Part shown: positions 48,203 through 57,668 of the stretch, in pieces
How the letters are laid out: every line of letters starts with the position of its first letter
Position numbering within the stretch: the stretch's first letter is position 1
Assembly (NCBI RefSeq): GCF_018129405.1
Contig: NZ_JAFCLP010000012.1
Location: 1-64,000, forward strand
DNA: 64,000 bases
Reading direction: 5' to 3'
Source of the DNA: Bradyrhizobium iriomotense
Lineage (GTDB): Bacteria; Pseudomonadota; Alphaproteobacteria; Rhizobiales; Xanthobacteraceae
The notes under the pieces: generated by a model
Told to the model about the DNA's origin: nothing
The model's database searches: none
Seen by the model: the letters and a program-made list of their open reading frames with translations, nothing else
Position numbers and translations under genes: made by a program

Positions 48203-48918
48203 CCAGCCGGATCGGCGGTCGCTGGAGCGGGCAAAAACTCGTTCCAGATCGCCTTTTCGCCCATCGTTGCGATGAAGGCCCGATGGGCCTCCCGCTCGGC
48301 ATCTGAGACTCGCGGCGCGAGCGGCACTGACCGCTGCCGCCGCGGCACATCGCCGGCGGAACTGACGCGAATCTCTTCGCGCTCCGAAGCCAGCAGCAAT
48401 TGCGACTGCCGCGCTCCCACCAGATCGACATAGACTTCCGCGAGCAGTTCGGCGTCGAGCAGCGCGCCGTGCTTGGTGCGGTGTGAATTGTCGATCGAAT
48501 AGCGCGAGCAGAGATCGTCGAGCCGGTTCGACACGCCGGGATGCTTGCGGCGCGCCAGCAGCAGCGTATCGACCAGCCGTTCGCGCGGGACCGCCGCGCG
48601 CTTGATCCTGTCGAGCTCGGCATTGATGAAGCTGATGTCGAACGAGGCGTTGTGGATCACCAGCGGCGCATCGCCGATGAACTCCAGAAACGCATCGACG
48701 ACCTCGTGGAACAGCGGCTTGGTCGACAGGAATTCGGCCGACAGCCCGTGCACGGCGAAGGCTTCCGCCGGCATGTCCCGTTCGGGGTTGATATAGACGT
48801 GATACGTCTGTCCCGTCGGCATGCGGTTGAAAATCTCGACGCAGCCGATTTCGACCAGACGATCGCCGCGGAGCGGATCGAGGCCGGTGGTTTCGGTGTC
48901 GAGGACGATTTCGCGCAT
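48199..48918 (-). CDS. dnaQ: DNA polymerase III epsilon subunit (3'-5' exonuclease)
   Basis: Proofreading exonuclease of the replicase. The 239-residue DEDDh exonuclease has Exo [16 protein letters not shown], Exo [16 protein letters not shown] and Exo [17 protein letters not shown] with the catalytic His and Asp. It is part of the ppsR-maf-coaE-dnaQ minus-strand series, starting 27 bases after coaE. Its stop overlaps that of secB by 3-4 bases. Confidence 0.97.
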   Translation of the reverse strand: MREIVLDTETTGLDPLRGDRLVEIGCVEIFNRMPTGQTYHVYINPERDMPAEAFAVHGLSAEFLSTKPLFHEVVDAFLEFIGDAPLVIHNASFDISFINAELDRIKRAAVPRERLVDTLLLARRKHPGVSNRLDDLCSRYSIDNSHRTKHGALLDAELLAEVYVDLVGARQSQLLLASEREEIRVSSAGDVPRRQRSVPLAPRVSDAEREAHRAFIATMGEKAIWNEFLPAPATADPAG

Positions 48919-48945
48919 GATCGGGAGGCCGTGTGAGGCGGCGAA

Positions 48946-49545
48946 TCAGGCTCGCCGCTGCGGCATCTTAACGACCTCGGCCAGGATGTGCTTGATTTGG
49001 GCGCGCACCGGTTCAAGTCCGTGTGAGGTATCCACCACGAAATCAGCCCGCCTGCGCTTCTCGGCGTCGGGGGTCTGCTTGGCGATGATGGCATCGAGCT
49101 TGGCCGCGTCCATCGTGCCGCGCGCCAGCACCCGCTCGCGCTGCAGTTCCGGCGAGGTCGATACCACGACCACCGCGTCGACCCGCTTCTCGCCGCCGGT
49201 CTCGAACAGCAGCGGGATGTCCAGCACCACGACCGGCGTCTTGGCGGCCTCGGCGTCGGCGAAGAATTTCTTCCGGGAAGCACCGAGCATCGGATGGACG
49301 ATCTGCTCGAGCTGCTTGATCGCGGCGGGATCGTGCACCACGCGCGCCGAGAGTTTTGTTCGGTCGACCTTGCCGTTGACGGTGGTGCCGGGGAAGGCGG
49401 CCTCGATCGCCGGCGCGGCTTCACCCTCGTAGAGCTGATGCACGGCGGCATCGGCGTCGTAGACGGGCACGCCGGCCTCCGCGAACAACTTCGCGGTGGT
49501 GGATTTGCCCATCCCGATCGAGCCGGTCAGTCCCAGGATCCGCAT
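48946..49545 (-). CDS. coaE: Dephospho-CoA kinase
   Basis: Last step of coenzyme A synthesis: phosphorylates the ribose 3'-OH of dephospho-CoA. The 199-residue protein has the P-loop [12 protein letters not shown] (residues 5-16), the [12 protein letters not shown] substrate block and [15 protein letters not shown] 49545 (MRILGL) is preferred over 49551, six bases longer. It lies 23 bases after maf; the aroE gene often found between maf and coaE in this cluster is absent. Confidence 0.96.
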   Translation of the reverse strand: MRILGLTGSIGMGKSTTAKLFAEAGVPVYDADAAVHQLYEGEAAPAIEAAFPGTTVNGKVDRTKLSARVVHDPAAIKQLEQIVHPMLGASRKKFFADAEAAKTPVVVLDIPLLFETGGEKRVDAVVVVSTSPELQRERVLARGTMDAAKLDAIIAKQTPDAEKRRRADFVVDTSHGLEPVRAQIKHILAEVVKMPQRRA

Positions 49546-49568
49546 CAGCACCCAGCCTTCTCTCGCGT

Positions 49569-50177
49569 TTACACCGCAATTAGCTGCTCGCTCCGCAGGA
49601 ACGCAAGCAGCGGCAGCAGCGGCAGGCCGAGAATGGTGAAATGGTCGCCCTCGATGCGCTCGAACAGATGGATGCCAAGACCCTCGAGCTGATAGGCACC
49701 GACGCTTCTGGTCACGGCATCGCCGGCGGCGTCGAGATAGGCTGAGAGTTCGGCTTCGCTCATCGGCCGCATGGTCATGCGCGCCACCGAGACATCCTCG
49801 AAAACGATCTTGCCGTCCCGCACCACGGCCACGGCGGAATTCAGCTCGTGGCTGTTGCCGGCGAGATCGCGCAGCTGCGCCAGCGCCTGCGGGCGGCCGG
49901 CCGGCTTGTTGAAGAGACGGCTTCCGAGCGCCAGCGTCTGGTCGGCGCCGATCACATAGCTTCCGGGACGATCGGCAGAGACGGCCTTGGCCTTTTCGCG
50001 GGCCAGGAGCAGAGCGATTTCGCGCGGATCGCTGAGATTGGAGCCCGTCTGGATGCCGCGCTCGTCGATGTCAGCCGTGACAGCCTCGAATGCGAGCCCG
50101 GCATTGGCCAGCAGCACTTTCCGCGCACTGCTTTGCGAGGCCAGGATCAACGGAGATGTGCCGCGCCACAGAGCCAT
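49569..50177 (-). CDS. maf: Maf-like nucleoside triphosphate pyrophosphatase
   Basis: A 202-residue protein of the Maf/YhdE family, which hydrolyses non-canonical or canonical nucleoside triphosphates and has been linked to division arrest. Motifs: [38 protein letters not shown] and the C-terminal [22 protein letters not shown] 50177 starts the conserved region; the frame extends further upstream into ppsR. Eight bases separate it from ppsR. Confidence 0.95.
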   Translation of the reverse strand: MALWRGTSPLILASQSSARKVLLANAGLAFEAVTADIDERGIQTGSNLSDPREIALLLAREKAKAVSADRPGSYVIGADQTLALGSRLFNKPAGRPQALAQLRDLAGNSHELNSAVAVVRDGKIVFEDVSVARMTMRPMSEAELSAYLDAAGDAVTRSVGAYQLEGLGIHLFERIEGDHFTILGLPLLPLLAFLRSEQLIAV

Positions 50178-50185
50178 CGCGACAG

Positions 50186-51025
50186 CTAGTCCGACGGCCG
50201 GTTGCGCTGGCGATCGCTGTAGAGCTTCATGATCGCCGCGGCGGTTTCCTCGATCGAGCGCCGCGTGACGTCCAGCAGCGGCCAATCGTGCTTGGCGCTC
50301 AGCTTGCGTGCGAACGCGACCTCCTCGGTGACTGACTGCTTGTCGGTATAGGTGTCGCTGCCGGATTCGGCGCCCATGGAGAGCAGGCGGTTCTGGCGGA
50401 TCTGGATCAGGCGCTCCGGCGTCGCGTGCAGGCTCACCACCAGCGGCCGCGTCAGCGTTTCCAATTGCGCCGGCACGGGAATGCCGGGCACCAGCGGCAC
50501 GTTCGCAGTGCGGATGCCGCGATTGGCGAGATAGATCGATGTCGGCGTCTTCGAGGTGCGGGACACGCCGACCAAGACCACGTCGGCCTCATCGAGACCG
50601 TCGACATGCTGACCGTCGTCATGGATCATCGTGTAGTTCAGTGCGTCGATGCGCTTGAAATATTCCGCGTTAAGCACGTGCTGGGCGCCGACGCGGCCTG
50701 TGGTCGCAGCGCCCAGATAGGCTTCGAACAGCTGCATCACCGGCCCGATGATCGAGAGGCTCGGAACATTGATCTGCTTGCACTTGTCCTCGAGCCTGGC
50801 GACCAGGTCCTTCTCGAGCAGCGTGAACAGCACGATGCCCGGCGCCTCCTCGATCTCGTCGAGCACCCGGTCGAGCTGCTTCTGGCTCCGCACCAGCGGA
50901 TAGACATGCTCGACCGGCGTCACGTTGGCGTACTGCGCGGCGACGGCTCGCGCGACGGTGATCAACGTCTCGCCAGTGGAGTCGGAGACCAGGTGCAGAT
51001 GGAAATAATTGTTCGAGGTCGGCAC
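50186..51025 (-). CDS. Pyruvate, phosphate/water dikinase regulatory protein (PPSR, DUF299)
   Basis: A 279-residue bifunctional ADP-dependent kinase/Pi-dependent phosphorylase that switches pyruvate dikinase off and on. Key features: [14 protein letters not shown] at the start, the P-loop [11 protein letters not shown] at about residues 151-161 and the [15 protein letters not shown] block. It is the same family as Rickettsia RP001, the gene next to oriC in Caulobacter and Rickettsia. Its start faces the proposed origin region. It is the first gene of the ppsR-maf-coaE-dnaQ run. Confidence 0.93.
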   Translation of the reverse strand: MPTSNNYFHLHLVSDSTGETLITVARAVAAQYANVTPVEHVYPLVRSQKQLDRVLDEIEEAPGIVLFTLLEKDLVARLEDKCKQINVPSLSIIGPVMQLFEAYLGAATTGRVGAQHVLNAEYFKRIDALNYTMIHDDGQHVDGLDEADVVLVGVSRTSKTPTSIYLANRGIRTANVPLVPGIPVPAQLETLTRPLVVSLHATPERLIQIRQNRLLSMGAESGSDTYTDKQSVTEEVAFARKLSAKHDWPLLDVTRRSIEETAAAIMKLYSDRQRNRPSD

Positions 51026-51482
51026 AAAAACTCTTGGGATGAGGGCGGGGTGGTGTGTGGATTTCTGTGGAGCTTAACCGCTCGGAAAGGGATGTGCGAC
51101 ACCAGGGACGGGACAAGTGCCAATTTTCTTCACACCGCTGCCCCTCAGAACAAGTCCGACGCCTCTCGATGCGGGAAGCGGGATTGCGCGGATAACCCCC
51201 TTGATAAGCTGCCGACAGGCGGACGCAAGCCGTTGAGTCCGGATGACTTATCGGAACAGGCCGGACCTGCCCAGAATATGTTGAGGGATGTGAACAAGCG
51301 CGCGCGAAGTGGCGGACGGAATTGCGTGAGTCCAATCCACGGTCACTTAGACTCAAACCTTTAAGAATCTAAGATTCTAGATTTGAGGAAGGCACGACGG
51401 ACGGATATGTGTGCAGGTGAGACCTTAACGAGTTCTTACTATCCCCAGCTCCTTTCGCTGAGCATCAATCCGGACCGCGAAA
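51026..51482. other. Candidate chromosomal replication origin (oriC)
   Basis: A 457-base non-coding gap between the divergent ppsR (RP001 family) and hemJ genes. It contains five GANTC sites in 143 bases (51235, 51328, 51350, 51365, 51373), an A+T-rich palindrome (AGAATC-TAA-GATTCT) and several imperfect DnaA boxes at 7 of 9 positions: TGTGGATTT at 51056, CGCGGATAA at 51187, TGTGAACAA at 51289 and CTATCCCCA at 51439. None is perfect. parS sites and parAB lie 4-8 kb to the right. The gene order is that of known alphaproteobacterial origins. It must also contain the two divergent promoters. Confidence 0.6.
51365..51379. promoter_or_regulatory. A+T-rich palindrome with two GANTC sites
   Basis: AGAATC-TAA-GATTCT (51364-51378) is a perfect inverted repeat carrying GAATC and GATTC, both CcrM-type methylation sites. 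CTCAAA (51352-51357) and TTTGAG (51382-51387) form an outer inverted repeat. It may be part of the candidate origin or an operator for hemJ; it also resembles the Irr-bound iron control element in a loose way. Confidence 0.5.
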
Positions 51483-51917
51483 ATGTTCGAAGACGTCTAT
51501 CTCTGGATCAAGGCGCTGCACGTGATCGCCGTCATCTCCTGGATGGCGGGCATGCTCTATCTGCCGCGGCTGTTCGTCTATCATTGCGATGCCGAGATCG
51601 GCTCGAAGCAGTCGGAGACGTTCAAGGTCATGGAGCGCCGGCTGTTCAAGGCGATCATCAATCCGGCGATGATCGTGACCTGGCTTGCCGGACTGTTTCT
51701 CGCCTGGTCCGGCCATTGGTTCACGTTCGGCTGGCTGCACGTAAAACTGGCACTGGTCCTGGCGCTGTCGGCGGTCCACGGCTTTTTTTCCCGCTGGCTG
51801 AAGGATTTCGCTGCCGACCGGCGTCCGCGGAGTCAGAAATTCTATCGGATTATCAATGAGGTGCCGACCGTCCTGATGATTCTCATCGTCATCATGGTGA
51901 TCGTGAAACCGTTCTAG
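51483..51917 (+). CDS. hemJ: Protoporphyrinogen IX oxidase HemJ
   Basis: Membrane enzyme oxidising protoporphyrinogen IX to protoporphyrin IX in heme synthesis. The 144-residue protein has four helices (about 5-27, 57-79, 84-100 and 124-142). The conserved start MFEDVYLWIKALHVIAVISW contains a His required in studied family members, and LFKAIINPAMIVTWLAGL follows. It lies next to rho, as in many Alphaproteobacteria, but the usual neighbour hemE is missing here. Confidence 0.93.
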   Translation: MFEDVYLWIKALHVIAVISWMAGMLYLPRLFVYHCDAEIGSKQSETFKVMERRLFKAIINPAMIVTWLAGLFLAWSGHWFTFGWLHVKLALVLALSAVHGFFSRWLKDFAADRRPRSQKFYRIINEVPTVLMILIVIMVIVKPF

Positions 51918-52164
51918 GCAAGTCTTGCGACCATCCGCTCAGCGCTTCGGCTTGCGGAGTGAGAAGCGATTTTCTATATTATCGATATCCCACCCAACGC
52001 AGGCGGATGTGGTTGTGTCTGAGCTTTCCAGAGGCCGGACACCGCATCAGGTTTGAAGCCTCATCGGCACTTAACCTTGCCAGACCTGCGGACCTTATCT
52101 TCTCACGTCCGCATTTCAGAGCCTCCTCGCACCCCTTCCAAGGTTACCCCACAGGACCACCCCA

Positions 52165-53430
52165 ATGCGGGAAATTAAACTCCAGGACCTCAAGTCGAAA
52201 ACCCCGGCCGAGCTCGTCTCGTTCGCGGAAGAGAATGGGGTCGAGAACGCCAGCACCATGCGCAAGCAGGAGCTGTTGTTCGCCATCCTCAAGCAGCTTT
52301 CGCTGGCCGAGACCGACATCGTCGGCGAAGGCGTCGTCGAGGTGCTCTCCGACGGTTTCGGCTTCCTCCGCTCGCCCGATGCCAATTATCTGCCGGGCCC
52401 GGACGACATCTACGTTTCGCCCTCGCAGATCCGCCGTTTTGGCCTGCGCACCGGCGACACCATCGAAGGCCACATCCGCAGCCCGAAAGAGGGCGAGCGC
52501 TACTTTGCGCTGCTGAAGGTCAACACGCTCAATTTCGAGGATCCGGAAAAGGCCAAGCACAAGGTCAATTTCGACAACCTCACGCCGCTGTTTCCGAACC
52601 AGCGTTTCCGCATGGAAATCGACGATCCGACGCGGAAAGACCTGTCTGCACGCGTGATCGACATCGTAGCCCCAATCGGCAAGGGCCAGCGCGCGCTGAT
52701 CGTGGCGCCGCCGCGCACCGGTAAAACCGTGCTGATGCAGAACATCGCGCACTCGATCACCGCAAATCACCCCGATTGCTATCTGATCGTGCTCTTGATC
52801 GACGAGCGCCCGGAAGAAGTCACGGACATGCAGCGCTCGGTGAAGGGCGAGGTCGTATCCTCGACCTTCGACGAGCCGGCGGTGCGCCACGTCCAGGTCG
52901 CCGAGATGGTGATCGAGAAAGCAAAACGCCTGGTCGAGCACGGCCGCGACGTCGTGATCCTGCTCGATTCGATCACCCGCCTCGGCCGCGCCTACAACAC
53001 CGTCGTGCCGTCATCCGGCAAGGTGCTGACCGGCGGTGTCGACGCCAACGCGCTGCAGCGCCCGAAGCGCTTCTTCGGTGCCGCCCGCAACATCGAGGAG
53101 GGCGGCTCGCTGACCATCATCGCGACCGCGCTGGTCGATACCGGCAGCCGCATGGACGAAGTCATCTTCGAAGAGTTCAAGGGCACCGGTAACTCGGAAC
53201 TGATCCTGGACCGCAAGGTCTCGGACAAGCGCACCTTCCCGGCGATCGACATCTCGCGCTCCGGCACCCGCAAGGAGGAGCTCATCACCGACCCGCAGGT
53301 GCTCAAGAAGATGTACGTGCTCCGCCGCATCCTCAATCCGATGGGCACGATGGACGCGATCGACTTCCTGCTCGACAAGCTGCGCTCGACCAAGAGCAAT
53401 TCGGAGTTCTTCGACTCCATGAACACCTGA
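52165..53430 (+). CDS. rho: Transcription termination factor Rho
   Basis: Hexameric RNA helicase that ends transcription at rut sites. The 421-residue protein has the N-terminal Rho domain ([20 protein letters not shown]), the RNA-binding cold-shock-like domain ([28 protein letters not shown]), Walker [11 protein letters not shown] at about residues 181-190 and the [26 protein letters not shown]-loop region. A leader of 247 bases precedes it. A strong intrinsic terminator follows the stop. Confidence 0.98.
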   Translation: MREIKLQDLKSKTPAELVSFAEENGVENASTMRKQELLFAILKQLSLAETDIVGEGVVEVLSDGFGFLRSPDANYLPGPDDIYVSPSQIRRFGLRTGDTIEGHIRSPKEGERYFALLKVNTLNFEDPEKAKHKVNFDNLTPLFPNQRFRMEIDDPTRKDLSARVIDIVAPIGKGQRALIVAPPRTGKTVLMQNIAHSITANHPDCYLIVLLIDERPEEVTDMQRSVKGEVVSSTFDEPAVRHVQVAEMVIEKAKRLVEHGRDVVILLDSITRLGRAYNTVVPSSGKVLTGGVDANALQRPKRFFGAARNIEEGGSLTIIATALVDTGSRMDEVIFEEFKGTGNSELILDRKVSDKRTFPAIDISRSGTRKEELITDPQVLKKMYVLRRILNPMGTMDAIDFLLDKLRSTKSNSEFFDSMNT

Positions 53431-53451
53431 GTGCATTGCAGCAAAGATCAG

Positions 53452-53476
53452 AGGGCGCCTTCGGGCGCCCTTTTTG
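53452..53476 (+). terminator. Rho-independent terminator of rho
   Basis: AGGGCGCC-TTCG-GGCGCCCT is a perfect 8-bp stem with a stable tetraloop, followed directly by a T run. It lies 21 bases after the rho stop codon. Confidence 0.93.
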
Positions 53477-53484
53477 TTGCGGCT

Positions 53485-53678
53485 TTGCTGCAGCGAAGTG
53501 CAGCATGAATGGCAGCCAGCGACCGGAGTTCTGGCGGGCTTTTAATTTGTTGATATATAGAAAAAATACTTGAATTTCGGCCCGGCCTGTCTGCTGCGCG
53601 AGGACGTATTCTTGCAGCAAAAATGCTGCGGGAATTGCTGCATCGCAGCATAGGTTGCTGCGAGATCTGGTGCAGCAG
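53485..53678. repeat. Array of TGCTGC-type motifs upstream of mnmE
   Basis: Nine copies of TGCTGC(A/G) or its complement (at about 53485, 53499, 53591, 53612, 53623, 53636, 53643, 53655 and 53670), on both strands and unevenly spaced, flanking an A+T-rich stretch (TTTAATTTGTTGATATATAG and on, 53540-53570). Six copies fall within 70 bases. The array is likely a protein-binding region; the protein is unknown. Confidence 0.6.
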
Positions 53679-53744
53679 AATCCCCGGCACCGGCCGGCTA
53701 AAAACGGATGTTTGCCTTTTCGCCGGGAGCCGCACAAATAGGCC

Positions 53745-55103
53745 ATGCATCCGCGTGACCAGACCATCTTTGCGCTGTCATCCGGCCGAGCGCCCAGCGC
53801 CATCGCGGTGGTGCGCGTGTCGGGCTCGCAGGCCAGCCTGGTCCTGACGACGCTCGCGGGCCGGCTGCCGGCGCCGCGGCAGGCGGGCCGCCGGCTGCTC
53901 CGGGACGGGGCCGGCCAGCCGATCGACGACGCGGTCGTGCTCTGGTTTCCAGGGCCGGCCAGCGCGACCGGCGAGGACATCGCCGAATTCCACGTCCACG
54001 GCGGCCGGGCGGTGCTGGCGGCGCTTCTCGCCTCTATTTCCGATATTCCGAACACGCGGGCGGCCGAGCCCGGCGAGTTCACCCGGCGTGCCTTCGAGAA
54101 CGGCAAGCTCGACCTGACCGAGGCCGAGGGCCTCGACGATCTCATTCACGCCGACACCGACCGTCAGCGTCGCCAGGCGCTGCGCCAGTTACAGGGGCTG
54201 CTCGGCGACCGCGCGCGCGACTGGCGCGAGCGCATCATCGAGGCGTCCGCGCTGATCGAGGCCGGCATCGATTTTTCCGATGAAGGCGATGTGCCGGCGG
54301 AGCTGAGGGCGCCGGCCGTGAAAGCGATCAAGGCTCTTCACGACGAAATCGCAAAAGTCCTTGCGGCTCAGGGACATTCTGAACGTCTGCGCGACGGCCT
54401 CGTGGTTGCCATTGCGGGCGAGCCGAATGTCGGCAAGTCGACGCTGATGAATCAGCTCGCGCGCCGCGAGGTCGCGATCGTCTCGCCGCATGCGGGGACC
54501 ACGCGCGACGTGATCGAGGTGCAGCTCGATCTCGACGGCTATCCCGTCACCGTCATCGACACCGCCGGCATTCGCGAGACCGACGATCCGGTCGAGCAGG
54601 AAGGCGTGCGCCGCGCCCGGGCGCGGGCCGAGGACGCCGACCTCGTGCTGTGGCTGGTGGAGGGCGGGCGCGCCGTCGATTCAGATGCAAGACCGTCGCT
54701 GCGGATGCCCGGGGACAGAAGCGATCTGTTGGGCGGCGTGGTCTGGATCGTGCGCAACAAGATCGACCTTGGCGGGGCCGGGGGAGCCGAGCCGGCAGGC
54801 GAGTTCGGGATCTCGGCAAGCCGGGGCGACGGCATTCCGGAGCTGGTCGAGGCCCTCGTGAAATTCGCCGCCAACTTCTTCGGGACGACCGAGGGCGCAT
54901 TGGTCACCCGGGCCCGCCAACGCGACCTGCTGCGCCAGGCGTCGGACAGCTTGCGCCGGAGTCTGGAGCTTGTAGAAGAGGGCGAAGAGCTCGCGGCCGA
55001 AGAGCTGCGTGCCGCGGCCTATGCCCTGGGTCGGCTGCTGGGCCGAGTGGATGTCGAGGACGTCCTTGGGGCCATCTTCCAAAAATTCTGCATCGGAAAG
55101 TAG
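53745..55103 (+). CDS. mnmE: tRNA modification GTPase MnmE
   Basis: With MnmG, forms the 5-(carboxymethyl)aminomethyl group on wobble U34 of certain tRNAs. The 452-residue protein has the N-terminal folate-binding domain, a GTPase domain with P-loop GEPNVGKST (about residues 224-232), [10 protein letters not shown] and NKID (VRNKIDL), and the C-terminal CIGK motif with its essential Cys. mnmG follows after 654 bases of parS-rich sequence. Confidence 0.97.
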   Translation: MHPRDQTIFALSSGRAPSAIAVVRVSGSQASLVLTTLAGRLPAPRQAGRRLLRDGAGQPIDDAVVLWFPGPASATGEDIAEFHVHGGRAVLAALLASISDIPNTRAAEPGEFTRRAFENGKLDLTEAEGLDDLIHADTDRQRRQALRQLQGLLGDRARDWRERIIEASALIEAGIDFSDEGDVPAELRAPAVKAIKALHDEIAKVLAAQGHSERLRDGLVVAIAGEPNVGKSTLMNQLARREVAIVSPHAGTTRDVIEVQLDLDGYPVTVIDTAGIRETDDPVEQEGVRRARARAEDADLVLWLVEGGRAVDSDARPSLRMPGDRSDLLGGVVWIVRNKIDLGGAGGAEPAGEFGISASRGDGIPELVEALVKFAANFFGTTEGALVTRARQRDLLRQASDSLRRSLELVEEGEELAAEELRAAAYALGRLLGRVDVEDVLGAIFQKFCIGK

Positions 55104-55132
55104 CGCTAGTTCTTCATTGTAGAACTAGCGCT
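55102..55132 (+). terminator. Hairpin overlapping the mnmE stop codon
   Basis: AGCGCTAGTTCT (55102-55113) and AGAACTAGCGCT (55121-55132) form a perfect 12-bp stem with a 7-base loop. The stem begins within the TAG stop. No T tract follows, so it may be a Rho-limiting or transcript-stabilising element instead of a classical intrinsic terminator. Confidence 0.65.
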
Positions 55133-55147
55133 TGTTCCATTCCTTGG

Positions 55148-55163
55148 TGTTTCACGTGAAACA
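55148..55163. other. parS centromere site 1 (perfect)
   Basis: TGTTTCACGTGAAACA, identical to the widely conserved ParB-binding consensus. Non-coding, 45 bases after mnmE. Confidence 0.95.
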
Positions 55164-55185
55164 GCCACCTTTGCTAGTTCCGGTT

Positions 55186-55274
55186 CGTAGCCCGGATGAA
55201 GCGAGCGTAATCCGGGGACTGCTCCGCCGGTCGGGATACCTTTCCCGGATTTCGCTGCGCTCCATCCGGGCTAC
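55186..55274. repeat. Palindromic repeat family D, long copy
   Basis: CGTAGCCCGGATGAAGCGAG at the left and CGCTCCATCCGGGCTAC at the right. The shorter copy is at 21879-21915. It lies between parS sites 1 and 2. Confidence 0.85.
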
Positions 55275-55285
55275 AGACTCACCGT

Positions 55286-55301
55286 TGTTTGACGTGAAAC
55301 A
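55286..55301. other. parS-like site 2 (one mismatch)
   Basis: TGTTTGACGTGAAACA, one base different from the consensus (C to G at position 6). Non-coding. Confidence 0.8.
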
Positions 55302-55344
55302 GGTTCGAGTCTGGCTCGCGCAAAGCTCGGTTGCGGGTTCCAGT

Positions 55345-55360
55345 TGTTTCACATGAGACG
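55345..55360. other. Degenerate parS-like site 3
   Basis: TGTTTCACATGAGACG, three mismatches to the consensus. The left half is intact. It may bind ParB weakly or be a decayed site. Confidence 0.5.
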
Positions 55361-55439
55361 CGTCGATTGCTTAGCCTGGACCCGGCGGACGTCCCTTCAC
55401 CCGCAGGGAGAGTTGGTGTCGGCGGTCGCACCTCAATCT

Positions 55440-55526
55440 CGTCATTGCGAGGAGCCCTTGCGACGAAGCAATCCAGACTGGCTCCGCGGATGGATTCTGG
55501 ATTGCTTCGCTGCGCTCGCAATGACG
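55440..55526. repeat. Palindromic repeat family C, copy 2
   Basis: CGTCATTGCGAGGAG at the left and GCTCGCAATGACGGG at the right, with GAAGCAATCCAGA and TCTGGATTGCTTCGC arms as in the copy at 32736-32851. Confidence 0.85.
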
Positions 55527-55594
55527 GGGAGGTCGCTCGTCACTGCCCACTCCGAAGGGAGCATTAGGATCCCTTCCCAGCTCAGATCCCGCAT

Positions 55595-55610
55595 TGTTTC
55601 ACGTGAAACA
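55595..55610. other. parS centromere site 4 (perfect)
   Basis: TGTTTCACGTGAAACA. Non-coding, between mnmE and mnmG. Confidence 0.95.
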
Positions 55611-55683
55611 GCAGCGTCTTCAACGCTCGCTCTACTGTGCATGGGGTTGTTTTCGCCAAAGCGCTTTCGATCCTGGATCACCC

Positions 55684-55699
55684 TGTTTCACGTGAAACA
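55684..55699. other. parS centromere site 5 (perfect)
   Basis: TGTTTCACGTGAAACA. Non-coding, 59 bases before the mnmG start. Confidence 0.95.
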
Positions 55700-55757
55700 C
55701 CACACGCCCCCGAGTTTCCACTTCCGGCTTTTTCCGCGCTGAGCTAGAAGTCCGCCC

Positions 55758-57638
55758 ATGCGAACAGAGCGCGAGAGTTTCGACGTCATCGTGATTGGCG
55801 GCGGCCACGCCGGCTGTGAGGCCGCGGCTGCCGCTGCCCGGATGGGTTCCACGACCGCTCTGGTGACGCACCGTTTCTCCACGGTCGGCGCGATGTCCTG
55901 CAATCCCGCCATCGGTGGTCTCGGCAAGGGCCATCTGGTCCGTGAGGTCGATGCGCTCGATGGTCTCATGGGCCAGGTCGGCGATGCCGGCGGCATCCAG
56001 TTTCGCGTGCTCAATCGTCGCAAGGGTCCCGCTGTGCGTGGTCCGCGCGCCCAGGCGGACCGGAAGCTCTACGCGGCGGCGATGCAGGCCGCGATTCGCC
56101 AGACCGAGGGCCTTTCCGTCATCGAGGGCGAGGCTGACGAGCTGATCGTGGTCGAGGGGCGGGTGACCGGACTACGCCTGGCCGATGGCCGGGAGCTTCG
56201 GACAGGGGCGGTCGTCGTCACCACCGGGACCTTCCTGCGTGGCCTGATCCATCTCGGTGAGAAGAACTGGCCCGCCGGCCGTGTCGGCGAGGCGCCTGCG
56301 ATGGGCCTTTCCCGCTCCTTCGAGCGTGCGGGCTTCACCCTCGGGCGGCTCAAGACGGGTACTCCGCCGCGTCTGGACGGCACCACGATCGACTGGTCGG
56401 CGGTCGAGATGCAGCCGGGAGACGAGCCGCCGGAGCCGTTTTCGGTGATGACCGAGCGGATCACGACCCCGCAGATCCAGTGCGGGATCACCCGCACCAC
56501 GCCGGCGACCCATGAGGTGATCCGGGCCAATGTCCATCGCTCCCCGATGTACTCCGGCCAGATCAAGAGCTCGGGTCCCCGCTATTGCCCCTCGATCGAG
56601 GACAAGATCGTCCGCTTCGGCGACCGCGACGGCCACCAGATCTTCCTGGAGCCGGAAGGGCTCGACGATACGACGGTCTACCCCAACGGCATTTCGACCT
56701 CACTGCCGGAGGAGGTCCAGCTCGCGATCCTCGCCAGCATTCCCGGCCTGGAGCGGGTGAAGATGGTCCGTCCGGGCTATGCCATCGAATACGACCACAT
56801 CGATCCCCGCGAGCTCGATCCGACCCTGCAGACCAAGCGTCTGCGCGGCCTGTTCCTGGCCGGGCAGATCAACGGCACCACCGGATACGAGGAAGCCGCC
56901 GGGCAGGGCATCGTGGCCGGCCTGAACGCCGCGCTCTCCGCCAGCGGTGCCGCGCTGACGGTGTTCGACCGCGCAGATGGTTATGTCGGCGTGATGATCG
57001 ACGACCTCGTCACCCGCGGGATCAGTGAGCCCTATCGGATGTTCACCTCCCGGGCCGAGTACCGGCTGACGCTGCGGGCCGACAATGCCGATCAGCGTCT
57101 GACCGAGAAGGGCATCGCGCTCGGCTGCGTCGGCAATGCCCGGACCCGGCATCACCGCGCCAAGATGGACGCTCTGAACGGCGCCCGGACGCTGTCGAAG
57201 TCGCTGACCATCACGCCGAACGAGGCGATCAAGCATGGGCTGTCCCTGAACCGGGATGGCCAGCGCCGCTCGGCTTTCGAGCTGATGGCCTATCCCGAGA
57301 TCGGCTGGGGCCAGGTCCGCGCGATCTGGCCGGAGCTGTCGAATATCGATCCCGTCATCGCCACCCATCTCGAGATCGACGCCAAGTACGATGTCTATCT
57401 GGAGCGCCAGAGCGCCGACGTCGAAGCCTTCCGGCGCGATGAGGGGATGGTGCTGTCGGAGGTCGACTACCAGCTGGTCCCAGGTCTCTCCAATGAAGTC
57501 CGCGCCAAGCTGGAGAAGTCGCGTCCGTTCACCGTCGGCCAGGCCGGCCGGATCGATGGCATGACGCCGGCGGCGCTCGGCATTCTCGCGGCCTATCTCC
57601 GCCGCGAGGCACGGAAGACTTCCAAAGCAATCGCATAA
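55758..57638 (+). CDS. mnmG: tRNA uridine-5-carboxymethylaminomethyl modification enzyme MnmG (GidA)
   Basis: FAD-dependent partner of MnmE in wobble-uridine modification. The 626-residue protein has the N-terminal dinucleotide motif [13 protein letters not shown] ([14 protein letters not shown], near residue 13), the conserved [20 protein letters not shown] block, the [21 protein letters not shown] motif and the C-terminal helical domain ending near YLRREARK. The start lies after a cluster of parS sites. rsmG follows after 22 bases. Confidence 0.97.
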   Translation: MRTERESFDVIVIGGGHAGCEAAAAAARMGSTTALVTHRFSTVGAMSCNPAIGGLGKGHLVREVDALDGLMGQVGDAGGIQFRVLNRRKGPAVRGPRAQADRKLYAAAMQAAIRQTEGLSVIEGEADELIVVEGRVTGLRLADGRELRTGAVVVTTGTFLRGLIHLGEKNWPAGRVGEAPAMGLSRSFERAGFTLGRLKTGTPPRLDGTTIDWSAVEMQPGDEPPEPFSVMTERITTPQIQCGITRTTPATHEVIRANVHRSPMYSGQIKSSGPRYCPSIEDKIVRFGDRDGHQIFLEPEGLDDTTVYPNGISTSLPEEVQLAILASIPGLERVKMVRPGYAIEYDHIDPRELDPTLQTKRLRGLFLAGQINGTTGYEEAAGQGIVAGLNAALSASGAALTVFDRADGYVGVMIDDLVTRGISEPYRMFTSRAEYRLTLRADNADQRLTEKGIALGCVGNARTRHHRAKMDALNGARTLSKSLTITPNEAIKHGLSLNRDGQRRSAFELMAYPEIGWGQVRAIWPELSNIDPVIATHLEIDAKYDVYLERQSADVEAFRRDEGMVLSEVDYQLVPGLSNEVRAKLEKSRPFTVGQAGRIDGMTPAALGILAAYLRREARKTSKAIA

Positions 57639-57652
57639 GCCAATCGCATAGG

Positions 57653-57668
57653 CGTTTCACGTGAAACA
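57653..57668. other. parS-like site 6 (one mismatch), overlapping the rsmG start
   Basis: CGTTTCACGTGAAACA, one base different from the consensus at position 1. The GTG at its centre is the most likely start codon of rsmG. Confidence 0.85.
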
